A DNA stretch of 41,286 bases from assembly GCF_005503365.1 (NCBI RefSeq), contig NZ_SCML01000055.1:1-41286 (forward strand). Direction: 5' to 3'. Under the pieces are notes generated by a model, which saw only the letters and a program-made list of their open reading frames with translations, was not told the DNA's origin and searched no databases. Shown piece after piece: positions 1 to 8,355 of this stretch (the stretch's first letter is position 1; each line of letters begins with the position of its first letter). Both the position numbers and the translations under genes were made by a program. Source of the stretch: Hydrogenophaga sp. 2FB. GTDB lineage: Bacteria > Pseudomonadota > Gammaproteobacteria > Burkholderiales > Burkholderiaceae_C.

Positions 1-221
1 TGCCCGACCACCTCTCCATCGACGCCAGCAGCCCGCACCACGTGGCCGCCGTGTTCGAACACGACATCGGCATCCACTTCAACGGCAAGGAACGCTTCGA
101 CGTGGTCGAGTACTGCGTCAGCGAAGGCTGGGTGAAAGTGCCTTCGGGCAAGACCCTGGACCGCAAAGGCAACCCCTTGCTCCTCAAACTCAAGGGCAAA
201 GTGGAAGCGTTCTACAAATAG
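1..221 (+). CDS. DUF3297 family protein, 3' part
   Basis: The frame is open from the left edge and ends at a TAG at 219-221, leaving about 72 C-terminal residues beginning PDHLSIDASSPHHVAAVF. The segments FEHDIGIHFNGKER, VEYCVSEGWVKV and LKGKVEAFYK match the small DUF3297 proteins of proteobacteria (about 80-90 residues), so only the first dozen or so residues are missing. The family has no established function and no catalytic motif is visible. It lies upstream of the DUF1439 gene on the same strand with a 58-base gap. The family call rests on remembered sequence and is fairly sure; the role is unknown. Confidence 0.8.
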   Translation, partial: PDHLSIDASSPHHVAAVFEHDIGIHFNGKERFDVVEYCVSEGWVKVPSGKTLDRKGNPLLLKLKGKVEAFYK

Positions 222-279
222 AGACGAATCGAGACGACTTGCAGAGAACCTGCGGCGCAAAGCGGGCTCCAATCTCACC

Positions 280-849
280 ATGCGACGCAGAACCTTCTTT
301 GGCATCCTTCCCCTCGCGCTCGGCGGCCCAGGGCTTGCCCTGGCGGCCGAAGACCGCCCCAGTACACCGGCGGGTTACCCGGTGTCCCTGGAACAGCTGC
401 AGGAAGCCGTGGGCAAACGTTTCCCGCGCCGCTACCCGGTGCAAGGCATTCTGGACCTGGACCTGCAAACGCCGCGCCTGCAACTGCTGCCCGAAGAGAA
501 CCGCTTGCGCGCCGCCATGGACGTGCAAGCCACCGGCCCTGCGCTCAACCGCACCCACCAGGGCAGCTTCGACGTGGACTTCGGCCTGCGTTACGAAGCC
601 AGCGACCGCACCCTGCGCGCGCACCAGTTGCGCCTGGCCCGGCTCAAGTTCCCCACGCTGCAACCGCGCGTGGAAGAGATGCTCAACCTCTACGCGCCAC
701 GGCTGGCCGACCAGTCGCTGCAGGAAGTGGTGTTGCACGAACTCGAGCCCAAAGACCTCGCGATGCTCGACCGCATGGGCATGCAGCCCGGTGACATCAC
801 CGTGACGCGCAAGGGCCTGGTGATCGGCCTCGTGCCCAAACCCCTGTAG
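280..849 (+). CDS. DUF1439 (YceB-like) exported protein
   Basis: This is a 189-residue protein with an N-terminal signal sequence (MRRRTFFGILPLALGGPGLALA, cleavage near residue 22). There is no lipobox cysteine, unlike the E. coli lipoprotein YceB. The C-terminal part (LNLYAPRLADQSLQEVVLHEL, then MGMQPGDITVTRKGLVIGL) follows the YceB/DUF1439 pattern of a helix and a final strand after PG-[ED]-I. It is probably a periplasmic or inner-membrane-attached protein, perhaps lipid-binding by fold analogy, but the function is unproven. No Shine-Dalgarno sequence precedes the ATG; a TCCAAT hexamer sits 6 bases upstream at 268-273, so the mRNA may be leaderless. xerD converges on it, with stops 9 bases apart. 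Confidence 0.7.
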   Translation: MRRRTFFGILPLALGGPGLALAAEDRPSTPAGYPVSLEQLQEAVGKRFPRRYPVQGILDLDLQTPRLQLLPEENRLRAAMDVQATGPALNRTHQGSFDVDFGLRYEASDRTLRAHQLRLARLKFPTLQPRVEEMLNLYAPRLADQSLQEVVLHELEPKDLAMLDRMGMQPGDITVTRKGLVIGLVPKPL

Positions 850-858
850 GGCGCCTGC

Positions 859-1779
859 TCACCCGCGCGGGTGGTGCTGCGCCACGATGGTCTTCAAACG
901 CTCGCGCGCCACGTGGGTGTAGATCGTGGTGGTGGAAATGTCGGCATGGCCGAGCAGCATCTGCACCGCCCGCAAATCGGCGCCGTGGTTGAGCAAATGC
1001 GTGGCGAACGCATGGCGCAAGGTATGCGGTGACAACGGGGAGGTGATGCCGGCCTGCAGCGCGTACTTCTTCACCAGTTGCCAGAACATCGCGCGCGTCA
1101 TGGCCTCGCCCGCGCGCGAGCCGCGCGAGGTGACGAACAGGTCCTCGCTCTGCAACCCATTCAGAATCTCGCCGCGCGCCTGGCCCATGTAGCGCTGCAG
1201 CCACTGCCCCGCCAACTGGCCAAACGGCACGAGCCGCTCCTTGTTGCCCTTGCCGGTGATGCGCAGCACGTGTTCGTTCATGCCCACGTGCCAGGTCTTG
1301 AGCGTCACCAGTTCGCTCACGCGCAAACCACTGGCGTAGATGAGTTCGAGCATGCAGCGGTCGCGCAGGCCCAGCGGCGTGCCCACGTCGGGCGCGTTCA
1401 GCAAGGCCTCCACCTGCGCTTCGGACATGGTCTTGGGCACGCGCAGCGGCTGGCGCGCGGGCGACAGGCGCAGGGTGGGATCGGTCGAGATGAAACGTTC
1501 GCGCAACGCCCAACGGAAGTAGCGCTTGAACACCGTGAGCCGCCGGTTGGCGGTGGTGGCGCGGGTTTGCGCGTGGCGTTCGCTGAAGTAGGCGTTGAGG
1601 TCGACCTCGCTGGTCTCGGGCAGCGTCTTGCCGCGCCCGGCCAGCCATTGGCCCAGCAACACCAGGTCGCGCCGGTAGGCGTCGAGCGTGTTGCGCGAGA
1701 GGCCCTCTTCCAGCCAGAGACTGTCGACAAAGGCCCCAGCGAGGTTCTCGCTGGTCGACGCCAGGGCCTCCTGGTCCAT
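859..1779 (-). CDS. xerD: Tyrosine recombinase XerD
   Basis: XerD works with XerC at the chromosomal dif site to resolve dimers. The protein has 306 residues, usual for the family. The N-terminal SAM-like core-binding domain covers about residues 12-95 (LSRNTLDAYRRDL). The catalytic domain holds the full set R153 (SGLRVSEL), K177 (GKGNKER), H252 and R255 (SPHTLRHAFATHLL), H278 (LLGHADIS) and nucleophile Y287 (TTTIYTHV). The ATG at 1777-1779 shares one base with the TGA of the upstream TctC gene (TGATG), so translation is probably coupled. A TTG one codon further upstream is also open. There is no attachment site or mobile cargo nearby, so this is the housekeeping enzyme and not an integrase. 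Confidence 0.93.
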   Translation of the reverse strand: MDQEALASTSENLAGAFVDSLWLEEGLSRNTLDAYRRDLVLLGQWLAGRGKTLPETSEVDLNAYFSERHAQTRATTANRRLTVFKRYFRWALRERFISTDPTLRLSPARQPLRVPKTMSEAQVEALLNAPDVGTPLGLRDRCMLELIYASGLRVSELVTLKTWHVGMNEHVLRITGKGNKERLVPFGQLAGQWLQRYMGQARGEILNGLQSEDLFVTSRGSRAGEAMTRAMFWQLVKKYALQAGITSPLSPHTLRHAFATHLLNHGADLRAVQMLLGHADISTTTIYTHVARERLKTIVAQHHPRG

Positions 1780-2756
1780 CAATCCAGCTTGAGCTTCTGC
1801 TTGGCCACCACTTCCTTGTAGACCTCGAACTCGGCCTTGATCTGCGCGGTGAATTCGGCCGGCGAGTTGCCCACGACCAGCGAGCCGGTGTCTTCGATCT
1901 TCTTCTTCACGGCCGGGTCGGTCAGCGCCTGCTTGGTGGCGTTGTAGACCTTGTCCACCACCTCTGGCGGCAGGCCCTTGGGGCCGATCAGGCCGTAGTA
2001 GGCCATGCGGTTCACCGGCTCCAGGCCCACTTCCTTGAACGTCGGAATGTCGGGCAGCACGGCCAGGCGCTGCGGTGCGGCCACCACGATGGCGACCAGG
2101 CGACCCGACTTGATGAAGGGCAGCGCGGAAGGCAGGTTGTCAAAGATGATCGGCACCTGACCACCCACCGTGTCGTTGAGCGCCGGGCCCGCGCCACGGT
2201 ACGGAATGTGGGTGATGAAGGTGTTGGTCAGGCTCTTGAACAGCTCGGTCTGCAGGTGGCCGATGCCGCCCGTGCCCGAACTGGCGTAGCTGTACTTGCC
2301 GGGGTTCTTCTTGATCTCGGCGACGAAGGACTTGTAGTCTTTCGCCGGGAAGCTCGGGTGCACCGCGATCACGTTGGGCGTGGCGGCGATGTTGATGATG
2401 GGCGTGAAGTCCGTGAGCGTGTTGTACGGGATCTTGGCATTGATCGCCGGGTTGGCCGCCGTGGTGGACACCGTGGCCATGCCCAGGATGTAGCCATCGG
2501 GCGGCGTGCGCGCGAGTTCGGTGGCGCCCACGACGCCGCCGCCACCGGCCTTGTTCTCCACCACCATGCTCTGGCCCAACGCCTTGCCCAGCGAATCGGA
2601 CATGACACGCGCAATGATGTCGGTGGTGCCGCCCGGTGCGAACGGCACCTGCAGCCGGATGATTTTGTTCGGGTAGGCCTGCGACCAGGCGCTGCCTGTG
2701 GCGACCACCGAAGCGGTGGCCAGACCGATCGCAACCCACTGACGACGAGAAACCAT
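1779..2756 (-). CDS. TctC/Bug-type tripartite tricarboxylate transporter binding protein
   Basis: This is a periplasmic solute-binding protein of the Bug family (325 residues), members of which bind carboxylates and related small molecules. A signal peptide (MVSRRQWVAIGLATASVVATGSAWSQA) precedes YPNKIIRLQVPFAPGGTTDIIARV. Family landmarks VVENKAGGGGVVGA, LARTPPDGYILGM and THIPYRGAGPALNDTVGGQVP follow. The frame is open 13 codons further up, but the ATG at 2756 is preferred because AAGGAG lies 8 bases before it and the signal peptide then begins properly. No TctA or TctB membrane gene is adjacent. The gene runs into xerD with a one-base stop/start overlap, an unexpected partner. The ligand cannot be told from sequence. 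Confidence 0.88.
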   Translation of the reverse strand: MVSRRQWVAIGLATASVVATGSAWSQAYPNKIIRLQVPFAPGGTTDIIARVMSDSLGKALGQSMVVENKAGGGGVVGATELARTPPDGYILGMATVSTTAANPAINAKIPYNTLTDFTPIINIAATPNVIAVHPSFPAKDYKSFVAEIKKNPGKYSYASSGTGGIGHLQTELFKSLTNTFITHIPYRGAGPALNDTVGGQVPIIFDNLPSALPFIKSGRLVAIVVAAPQRLAVLPDIPTFKEVGLEPVNRMAYYGLIGPKGLPPEVVDKVYNATKQALTDPAVKKKIEDTGSLVVGNSPAEFTAQIKAEFEVYKEVVAKQKLKLD

Positions 2757-2920
2757 GACGTGTACTCCTTGGCGTTGAAATATTGAAATAAACACGGGGG
2801 TAGCCGCATCCTACTGTGTGCGGCGACCACCCATCAGCCCCGCACTTTAGACGGGGTCGCCACCGATGAACATGGGGAGAACACATACGTATTAACCCGG
2901 AAACGCCGAGGGCCAGCCGC

Positions 2921-2926
2921 TATGCT
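2921..2926 (+). promoter_or_regulatory. Putative -10 box of the AEC transporter gene
   Basis: TATGCT lies exactly 6 bases before the GTG start at 2933, with no Shine-Dalgarno sequence between. Transcription starting at the usual distance would begin on the start codon, so a leaderless mRNA is inferred. The divergent intergenic region 2757-2932 otherwise shows only an imperfect CCCCG/CGGGG dyad at 2838-2856 and no clear -35 element. Confidence 0.35.
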
Positions 2927-2932
2927 CACGCC

Positions 2933-3847
2933 GTGAACTTCGCCCAACTCCTCTTCCCCGATTTCTCGCTCATCCTCTGCGGCTACCTGGTCTGCCGTTT
3001 CACCCAACTCAACCGAAAAGTGTGGGAGCAGGTGGAGAGCCTGGTGTATTACTTCCTGTTCCCTGTGCTGCTGTTCCACAGCATCGTGAAGAGCCCACTG
3101 GATCTGGGGGCTGCCTCCAGCCTGGTGGGCGCTGGCGTCTCGTTGGGGGTCCTGGGCATCGCGCTGAGCTACTCGCTGCCGCACTGGCCTTGGCTGGGCA
3201 AGCGGCTGGATGTGCGCCTGCACGCTGCCAGCGCGCAGGTGGCGTTTCGTTTCAACTCGTTCATTGCGCTGGCGCTGGCCGAGAAAGTGGCCGGTCCGCC
3301 CGGCTTGCTGATGATCGCGGTGCTCATCGGCGTGTGCGTGCCGCTGTTCAACGTGGGCGCGGTGTGGCCGATGGCGCGGCACGCCAACCGCGGCTTCCTG
3401 CGCGAGCTGCTGCGCAACCCGCTGATCGTCGCCACGGCCTCGGGCCTGATCGCCAACCTGCTGGGCTTCACCATCCCGTTCTGGCTGGAGCCCACCGTCA
3501 ACCGCATCGGCCAGGCGGCACTCGCCTTGGGTTTGCTCGCAGCCGGTGCGGGCATGCAGTTCGGCATGCTGGCCAGCGCCAAGACGCTGGGCGGGTTGAT
3601 CCTGGCCTGCAAGCACCTGGGCATGCCCCTGATCGCCTTCGGCATGGCCCAGCTGTTCCGGCTGGATGCCACGCAGACCGCCATCCTGCTGATGTTCTCG
3701 GCCGTGCCCACCGCGTCGAGTTGTTATGTGCTGGCGGCGCGCATGGGCTACAACGGGCCGTACGTGGCGGGGTTGGTGACGCTGTCGACCTTGTTGGGCG
3801 TGGTGAGTCTGCCGTTTGCACTGGGGGTGCTGGCTCCGCTGCGCTGA
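2933..3847 (+). CDS. AEC family (auxin efflux carrier-like) transporter
   Basis: This is a 304-residue integral membrane protein with about ten hydrophobic segments in two halves, as in the AEC/MleP family, which moves small carboxylates such as malate or malonate across the inner membrane. Typical features are the start FSLILCGYLVCRFTQLNRKVWEQVESLVYYFLFPVLLFHSIV, the middle loop with LLRNPLIVATASGLIANLLG, and the end FSAVPTASSCYVLAARMGY. The start codon is GTG at 2933, chosen because it begins the first helix; no ribosome-binding site is seen. It is divergent from the TctC-xerD pair, and the two may respond to a related compound, but that is a guess. Substrate unknown. Confidence 0.85.
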   Translation: MNFAQLLFPDFSLILCGYLVCRFTQLNRKVWEQVESLVYYFLFPVLLFHSIVKSPLDLGAASSLVGAGVSLGVLGIALSYSLPHWPWLGKRLDVRLHAASAQVAFRFNSFIALALAEKVAGPPGLLMIAVLIGVCVPLFNVGAVWPMARHANRGFLRELLRNPLIVATASGLIANLLGFTIPFWLEPTVNRIGQAALALGLLAAGAGMQFGMLASAKTLGGLILACKHLGMPLIAFGMAQLFRLDATQTAILLMFSAVPTASSCYVLAARMGYNGPYVAGLVTLSTLLGVVSLPFALGVLAPLR

Positions 3848-3875
3848 GCGCGTGCCTTCAGGACCTTGCGGCCGC

Positions 3876-5249
3876 ATGCGGCAGAATTCCAGACCAGTGA
3901 CACGCCTCGACCCCGACTTTCTGCAAGCGATCCGCAACGAGTTCTCCAGCACTCGACACTGGATCGACCGTGCCATCGTATTGGCCTACGCCGCCGCAGC
4001 GGGTTTGGCGGTGGTCGGCTTCACCCTTCTGTCGGAGTGGGCCTTTGGCGGTTTCCACGCATTGCAATCCATCAGCCCGTGGCTGGCGTTGATCTGGACG
4101 CCGGCGCTCACTGCCGCCATCGTCTGGACCACGCGGCGCTGGTTCGCGGGTGCCGGCGGCTCAGGAATTCCGCAAGTCATGGCATCGCTCGACCCCCAGA
4201 TACCACCCGAGAGCGGCCCGCGCTTCGTCTCGCTGCGGCTTTCGCTGAGCAAGATCGCGTTGTCTTCGGCCGGTCTGCTCGCAGGACTCTCGCTCGGCCG
4301 CGAAGGGCCTTCGGTGCAGGTTGCCGCCGGTGTGATGCAACACGCTCAACGCTGGCTGGGTCCACGCTCGGGCATCGACCGGCGCGCGCTGCTCGTGGCG
4401 GGCGGCGCCGCGGGTATCGCCGCGGCCTTCAACGCACCGCTGGCCGGCGTGGTGTTTGCCATCGAAGAACTCTCGCGCAAGCTCGAGTCGCGCAGCAGCG
4501 GCCTGATCATCGCGGCCATCGTGCTCGCGGGCTTGATGGGCGTCTCGGTCTTTGGCAACCTGACCTACTTCGGCCGCATCGCCGTGCCGCGCCTGGGCTG
4601 GGACGCGCTGCTGCCCGGTCTGGCGGTCACTTTGCTCTGCGGCTTGCTGGGAGGGCTCTTTTCTCGGCTGCTGATCGCTTCGTTGACCGGTGGCTCGGCC
4701 AAACGGGCCACGCGCTGGCGTGCTCGCCGCCCCGTTGCCTTTGCCGCCGTCTGCGGCCTGCTCGTCGCGGTGATCGGACTGGCCAGCGGTGGCGAGACGT
4801 TCGGTGCGGAGTCCGAGACCGTCAAGCTCATGATGGCCGGCCAGGCGGAGGTGTCACCGCTCTACGTACCGCTCAAATTCGCCGCCACCTGGCTCACGAG
4901 CTGGTCGGGCGTGCCGGCCGGCATCTTCGCGCCATCGCTGTCGATCGGCGCAGGCGTGGGCCACGACATTGCCCGGCTTGCTGGTGGCGATATCGGGCCC
5001 GCCTTGATCGCCATGGGCATGGCCGCTTTCCTGGCCGCGGTCACGCAGGCGCCGCTCACGGCCTTCATCATCGTCATGGAGATGGTGGATGGTCACGCCA
5101 TGGTGCTCAGCCTGATGACGGCGGCCATGATCGCCAGCCTGGTCTCGCGCATGCTAAGCCGTTCGCTCTATGCCACGCTCGCCGAAGCGATGGTCGATGC
5201 GGTCATTGGTCAGCCCCTCGCACCGGACCCTCACAGGCGCCCGCACTGA
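3876..5249 (+). CDS. ClC-family chloride/proton antiporter
   Basis: This is a 457-residue membrane protein of the voltage-gated chloride channel (ClC) family. The selectivity-filter segments are present in order: GSGIPQ at about 95-100, GREGP with the external gating glutamate E143, GIFAP in the later half, and SRSLY with the inner tyrosine near the C-terminus. The internal proton glutamate (E198 in VVFAIEELSRK) is also kept, which in this family marks coupled 2Cl-/H+ exchange and not a passive channel. No CBS domains follow. The frame is open upstream to 3816; the ATG at 3876 is preferred because earlier codons overlap the AEC gene and are not ClC-like. It converges with the SRPBCC gene, 6 bases apart. 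Confidence 0.9.
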   Translation: MRQNSRPVTRLDPDFLQAIRNEFSSTRHWIDRAIVLAYAAAAGLAVVGFTLLSEWAFGGFHALQSISPWLALIWTPALTAAIVWTTRRWFAGAGGSGIPQVMASLDPQIPPESGPRFVSLRLSLSKIALSSAGLLAGLSLGREGPSVQVAAGVMQHAQRWLGPRSGIDRRALLVAGGAAGIAAAFNAPLAGVVFAIEELSRKLESRSSGLIIAAIVLAGLMGVSVFGNLTYFGRIAVPRLGWDALLPGLAVTLLCGLLGGLFSRLLIASLTGGSAKRATRWRARRPVAFAAVCGLLVAVIGLASGGETFGAESETVKLMMAGQAEVSPLYVPLKFAATWLTSWSGVPAGIFAPSLSIGAGVGHDIARLAGGDIGPALIAMGMAAFLAAVTQAPLTAFIIVMEMVDGHAMVLSLMTAAMIASLVSRMLSRSLYATLAEAMVDAVIGQPLAPDPHRRPH

Positions 5250-5255
5250 GCGGCA

Positions 5256-5696
5256 TCACCGCTCGCACAAGGCCTTCAACGCCTCCAGCGCCTTGGGCCA
5301 CTTGTCTTCCATCATCGCCGCGTAATCTTCCAGAATGTCCTGCGTGACGGTGAGCTGCGTGCCGCCGCCCACGGTTTCGAAGCGGTAGTTTTCATAGGCC
5401 GGCGCCCATCCGGCGGCAGCCGGGCTTTCGGTATCGTCCTTGCCGTTGGCCACCACGCCCAGGTGCTTGATCGAGATGAACTCGTTCGGCACGTTGCGTT
5501 CGATGGTGGACACCATGCCGTCCTGGCCGTCCGGCGACAGGAACCGGATGGTGGCGCCCTCGTCCCATGAGCCCTCGTAGTACGAGCCTTCCATGAACGG
5601 GCGCGTCCATTCACGGTAGCTCTGGGAATCCAGCATGGTGTTCCACACCACCTCGCGGGGCGCGCGGATGGTGGTGGTGAAAGTGAGTTGTTTCAT
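5256..5696 (-). CDS. SRPBCC family protein (AHSA1-like)
   Basis: This is a 146-residue protein of the START/Bet v1-like SRPBCC fold. The opening KQLTFTTTIRAPREVVWNTMLDSQSYREWTRPF is the classic first strand plus helices, and a C-terminal helix follows QLTVTQDILEDYAAMMEDKWPKALEALKAL. Such proteins carry a deep hydrophobic pocket and bind lipids or aromatic ligands; there is no catalytic signature and no signal peptide, so it is cytosolic with unknown ligand. AGAGAGGAG lies just before the ATG. A terminator-like hairpin (5718-5738) separates it from the Mla-like operon on the same strand, so it is probably expressed on its own. Confidence 0.82.
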   Translation of the reverse strand: MKQLTFTTTIRAPREVVWNTMLDSQSYREWTRPFMEGSYYEGSWDEGATIRFLSPDGQDGMVSTIERNVPNEFISIKHLGVVANGKDDTESPAAAGWAPAYENYRFETVGGGTQLTVTQDILEDYAAMMEDKWPKALEALKALCER

Positions 5697-5717
5697 GGAA
5701 TCGCTCCTCTCTGAACC

Positions 5718-5738
5718 AAAAGAACGGGCACAAGCCCG
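5718..5738 (-). terminator. Intrinsic terminator after the Mla-like operon
   Basis: Read leftward, CGGGC-TTGT-GCCCG (5725-5738) forms a 5-bp stem with a tetraloop and runs straight into TTCTTTT (5718-5724). It begins 7 bases beyond the lipoprotein stop codon, the position expected of a Rho-independent terminator. The stem is short and no folding energy was computed. Confidence 0.6.
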
Positions 5739-5745
5739 GGCGGTG

Positions 5746-6411
5746 TCAGCGCGCGGCGGCGGGGCCCAGCACGAGGTCGATGCGACGCTGCAGTCGCGCG
5801 GCCTCTTCCTGAGCGCCCGCTGCCTGCGCGCGCCGGTGTTGCAAGGTCAGCCAGGCCGCCAGCGGCCGGCGCCAACCACGGGCAGACGACGTGCCCACCG
5901 CGCGCTCGGCCACGGCATCGCTGGCGCGGCCACTGCGCAGCAACACGCCAGCGGCCACGAGTTGGGACAGCGGATCCTGAATGGCGTTGATTACTGCTGC
6001 GTCGGCTGCGCCCCCACCCACCAGCGCGCGGTGCGCCGCGGGCAACAACGCGGCGTCGGCGGGCGTGGCGGTGCCCGCGAGGTAACGCGCATAGGCCTGT
6101 TCGGCCGGGGCCGCGTCTTGCGCCAGCGCGTCGAAACCCGTGCAGGGCTCGAACACCAGTGAGGCCACGCGCGTGGCGCAGCGCAGCAGCTCCGCGCGGG
6201 CCAGCAGGTCGGCCCGGCCGGTGCTGGTGAGTTCGTGGCGCACGCGCGCGAACTCCGCCGCCTCGATGCGCGAGTCGCCCACCAACCAGGCTTCGGTGGC
6301 GCGCTCGGCGCCGCCTTTGGCATTCAACTGCCATTCGGGCGCGGGCGGCGAACTGGAGCAGGCCGACAAGGCTGCCAAGGCAGACAGGAGCAAAGTGGTG
6401 CGCAGCTTCAT
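5746..6411 (-). CDS. Lipoprotein of the MlaE/MCE cluster
   Basis: This is a 221-residue predicted outer- or inner-membrane lipoprotein. The signal peptide ends in a lipobox with the acylated cysteine in LAALSACSSSPPAPEWQ. The rest is rich in alanine helices (VRHELTSTGRADLLARAEL, AEQAYARYLAGTATPADAALL, a C-terminal AGAQEEAARLQRRIDL) without a recognised domain; it does not show the typical ABC-transport auxiliary (PqiC/ABC_trans_aux) strands. Its ATG overlaps the MCE gene stop (ATGA at 6408-6411), so it is made with that protein. By position it is the partner lipoprotein of a lipid transport complex linking the inner-membrane parts to the outer membrane; that role is inferred from context only. 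Confidence 0.75.
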   Translation of the reverse strand: MKLRTTLLLSALAALSACSSSPPAPEWQLNAKGGAERATEAWLVGDSRIEAAEFARVRHELTSTGRADLLARAELLRCATRVASLVFEPCTGFDALAQDAAPAEQAYARYLAGTATPADAALLPAAHRALVGGGAADAAVINAIQDPLSQLVAAGVLLRSGRASDAVAERAVGTSSARGWRRPLAAWLTLQHRRAQAAGAQEEAARLQRRIDLVLGPAAAR

Positions 6412-7418
6412 GGAAGTTTGATCTCCGGGTCGCTCTTGAAGGGCCACTTGCGGTTGATGTCGTTGATCATCGTGTCCACCTTGCGCAAGCTGGACTCCAC
6501 CTCGCCGCGCAGGTAGCCCAGATCGGTCGTGGCCTCGCGCGTATTGCCGGCGATGCCCTGCACTTCCACCAGCACCGCGTCCACCTTCCGCAGGCTGGTG
6601 CGCGCCTCCGCCAGCAAGCCGTTGAGCTGCTGCACCGTCACGCGCGCATCGCCCGCCAGACCGGCCTCGCCCGGCTTGCCGCCCTGGCCGAACACCTGGC
6701 GATCGGCATTCGCGGCCAGGCTGTCCAGCCGCTTGGCCAGCGCGTCGGCGCGCACCAGCAAGGCGTTGGTGCGGTCGATGGTGAGCACGAGTTTCTTCGC
6801 GTCTTCGTCGTTGCCCATCAGCAGGCCCAGGCCGCCCTGCGGTCCCTTGAGGCGATCGGTCGCCACGCCCACGCCGGTGAGCGCGCCGGCCAGCGCACCG
6901 TCGCTCTTGGTGAGCGCGGCCAGGTTGTCCAGCACCTCGCGCGCGCTGGCCGTGAGCTTCGGAATCTCGGCCGCCGTGTCGCCGCGCAACACCGTGCGCT
7001 CGGCGCCGTCGGGCAGCGGTGGGTCTTCGAGCACGCCGCTGAAGGCGCGGATGCGCGTGCCCCCCACCAGGCCGCGCTCCATGGTGAAGATGCTGGAGGT
7101 GCGCAGCCATTTCGCGTCGGTGCGCGGCACGTCGACCAGGATGCGCACATTGCCGTCGGGGGCCAGCTCGATGCGCGCCACACGCCCAATGGGAAAGCCC
7201 GCAAAGGTCATGTCCATGCCAACGCCCACCCCCTCGGAGTCGTCGGAAATCAGCACCAGCCGCTGCGTCGGTTCGAGCACGCCGCGCGCGTAGAGGATGT
7301 AGGCCACCGAGCCGAGCAGCAACACGGCCATGAGCATCAGCAACAGGCCGGCCTTGAACTCCAGGTTCTTGACCGGTGGCGCGTCGGGCGATGGGGGTGG
7401 CGCGGGTGTGGGGCTCAT
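6408..7418 (-). CDS. MCE/MlaD-domain lipid transport protein
   Basis: This is a 336-residue protein anchored by one N-terminal helix (about residues 20-45, FKAGLLLMLMAVLLLGSVAYILY). A MCE domain follows at about 50-125 (RLVLISDDSEGVGVGMDMTFAGFPIGRVARIELAPDGNVRILVDV), with the GLVGGTRI segment after it. The C-terminal half is helical (AREVLDNLAALTKSDGAL, VQQLNGLLAEARTSLRKVDAVL), which in relatives forms the tunnel or needle above the MCE ring. MCE proteins carry phospholipids across the periplasm with an MlaE permease and MlaF ATPase. The permease lies 6 bases upstream and the lipoprotein overlaps downstream; no ATPase gene is present. Confidence 0.88.
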   Translation of the reverse strand: MSPTPAPPPSPDAPPVKNLEFKAGLLLMLMAVLLLGSVAYILYARGVLEPTQRLVLISDDSEGVGVGMDMTFAGFPIGRVARIELAPDGNVRILVDVPRTDAKWLRTSSIFTMERGLVGGTRIRAFSGVLEDPPLPDGAERTVLRGDTAAEIPKLTASAREVLDNLAALTKSDGALAGALTGVGVATDRLKGPQGGLGLLMGNDEDAKKLVLTIDRTNALLVRADALAKRLDSLAANADRQVFGQGGKPGEAGLAGDARVTVQQLNGLLAEARTSLRKVDAVLVEVQGIAGNTREATTDLGYLRGEVESSLRKVDTMINDINRKWPFKSDPEIKLP

Positions 7419-7424
7419 GTTCTT

Positions 7425-8231
7425 TCAATAGTAGTTGCCGATCAGCGAAACCACTTCGATCAGCAGCACGACGGAAAACAGGCGCGCGAACTCGCTCATG
7501 TCGCTGCGCCGGCTGTAGCGGCCATCGCGATCGGGCTGCGCGGCCGCGGCCAGCGGCACCACGGCCACGGCCAGGCTGAAGAAGAAGGTCTTGAGCGAAA
7601 AGATCAGCGCCACCGCCGGCGAGAACACGCCGCCGACCGCACGCGTGTAACCCGGCAAGGCCCACGGCGAAAAACCGTAGACGGTGAAGTAGGTCAACAC
7701 CAGCGCAACCACCGAGCTCAGCCCCGCCAGCAACAGCACCGAGAACATGCTGCCCAGGGCGCGTGGCAGCAACTGGTCCACCAGCAGCCCCTGCCGCTCG
7801 GGCAGGTTGCCTTCGCGCTGTTGCAGCGCGAGCTGCTTGCGCACCTCTTGCGCGCCAGGCATGGCGTAGCGCACCGCCACGAACAGCGCCACGTACAGCG
7901 GAATGAGTTCGAGCACCAGCGTGCGCACCAACACCTCCAGCGCGTACTGCGACAGGCCGTAGCTGTAGGCCGTGGCCACGACGATGCGGATCAACACCAG
8001 GCTCACCAGCGCCGACAGCACGAGGAACCAGGTGAGCAAGGGCGCGGTGGCGCGGTAGAGGCTGGTGAGCACCGCCTGGCGGTGTGTGCCGGCACGGTAG
8101 CTCGCGGGCGACAGGGCCAGCACCAGAATCTGCGCGCCCACGAACAGCGTGTGCCACCAGGTGTTCCAGCTCGCGCGCAGCCCATGGCCCCAGCGGCGCA
8201 GCGTGTTGTGTGTGGCGTTCACCGGATGCAT
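7425..8231 (-). CDS. MlaE-like ABC transporter permease
   Basis: This is a 268-residue integral membrane protein of the MlaE/permease family that sits under the MCE ring. It has about five hydrophobic segments. LVLELIPLYVALFVAVRYAM corresponds to the ELGP-type coupling helix region of MlaE, and the last part (IFSLKTFFFSLAVAVVPLAAAAQ, then a final helix ending IGNYY) matches the end of the family. The frame is open 42 codons upstream, but the ATG at 8231 is chosen because the extra residues are charged and unlike MlaE. Sequence divergence from E. coli MlaE is clear and the ELGP glycine is missing (ELIP). No ATPase gene accompanies it; a divergent acyl-CoA synthetase lies 124 bases away. Confidence 0.8.
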   Translation of the reverse strand: MHPVNATHNTLRRWGHGLRASWNTWWHTLFVGAQILVLALSPASYRAGTHRQAVLTSLYRATAPLLTWFLVLSALVSLVLIRIVVATAYSYGLSQYALEVLVRTLVLELIPLYVALFVAVRYAMPGAQEVRKQLALQQREGNLPERQGLLVDQLLPRALGSMFSVLLLAGLSSVVALVLTYFTVYGFSPWALPGYTRAVGGVFSPAVALIFSLKTFFFSLAVAVVPLAAAAQPDRDGRYSRRSDMSEFARLFSVVLLIEVVSLIGNYY

Positions 8232-8355
8232 GGCGCGATGATAGCCCTGGGCCTGCGCGCGGGCATCGGTGCGGCTCCCCGCAAATGTGACAGCATGCAG
8301 GCGGTGCAACGGCCAGAATCCGAAGCCACTTTTCCGCCTTTGAGGAGACACACAC

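Noticed and set aside
859..1779. Tyrosine recombinase as sign of an integrated element
   Set aside because: The protein matches housekeeping XerD in length and motifs, and no tRNA, att repeats or mobile cargo adjoin it.
2922..2936. Four-codon ATG frame just before the AEC transporter
   Set aside because: It is too short and overlaps the probable -10 box; the ATG is better read as part of TATGCT.
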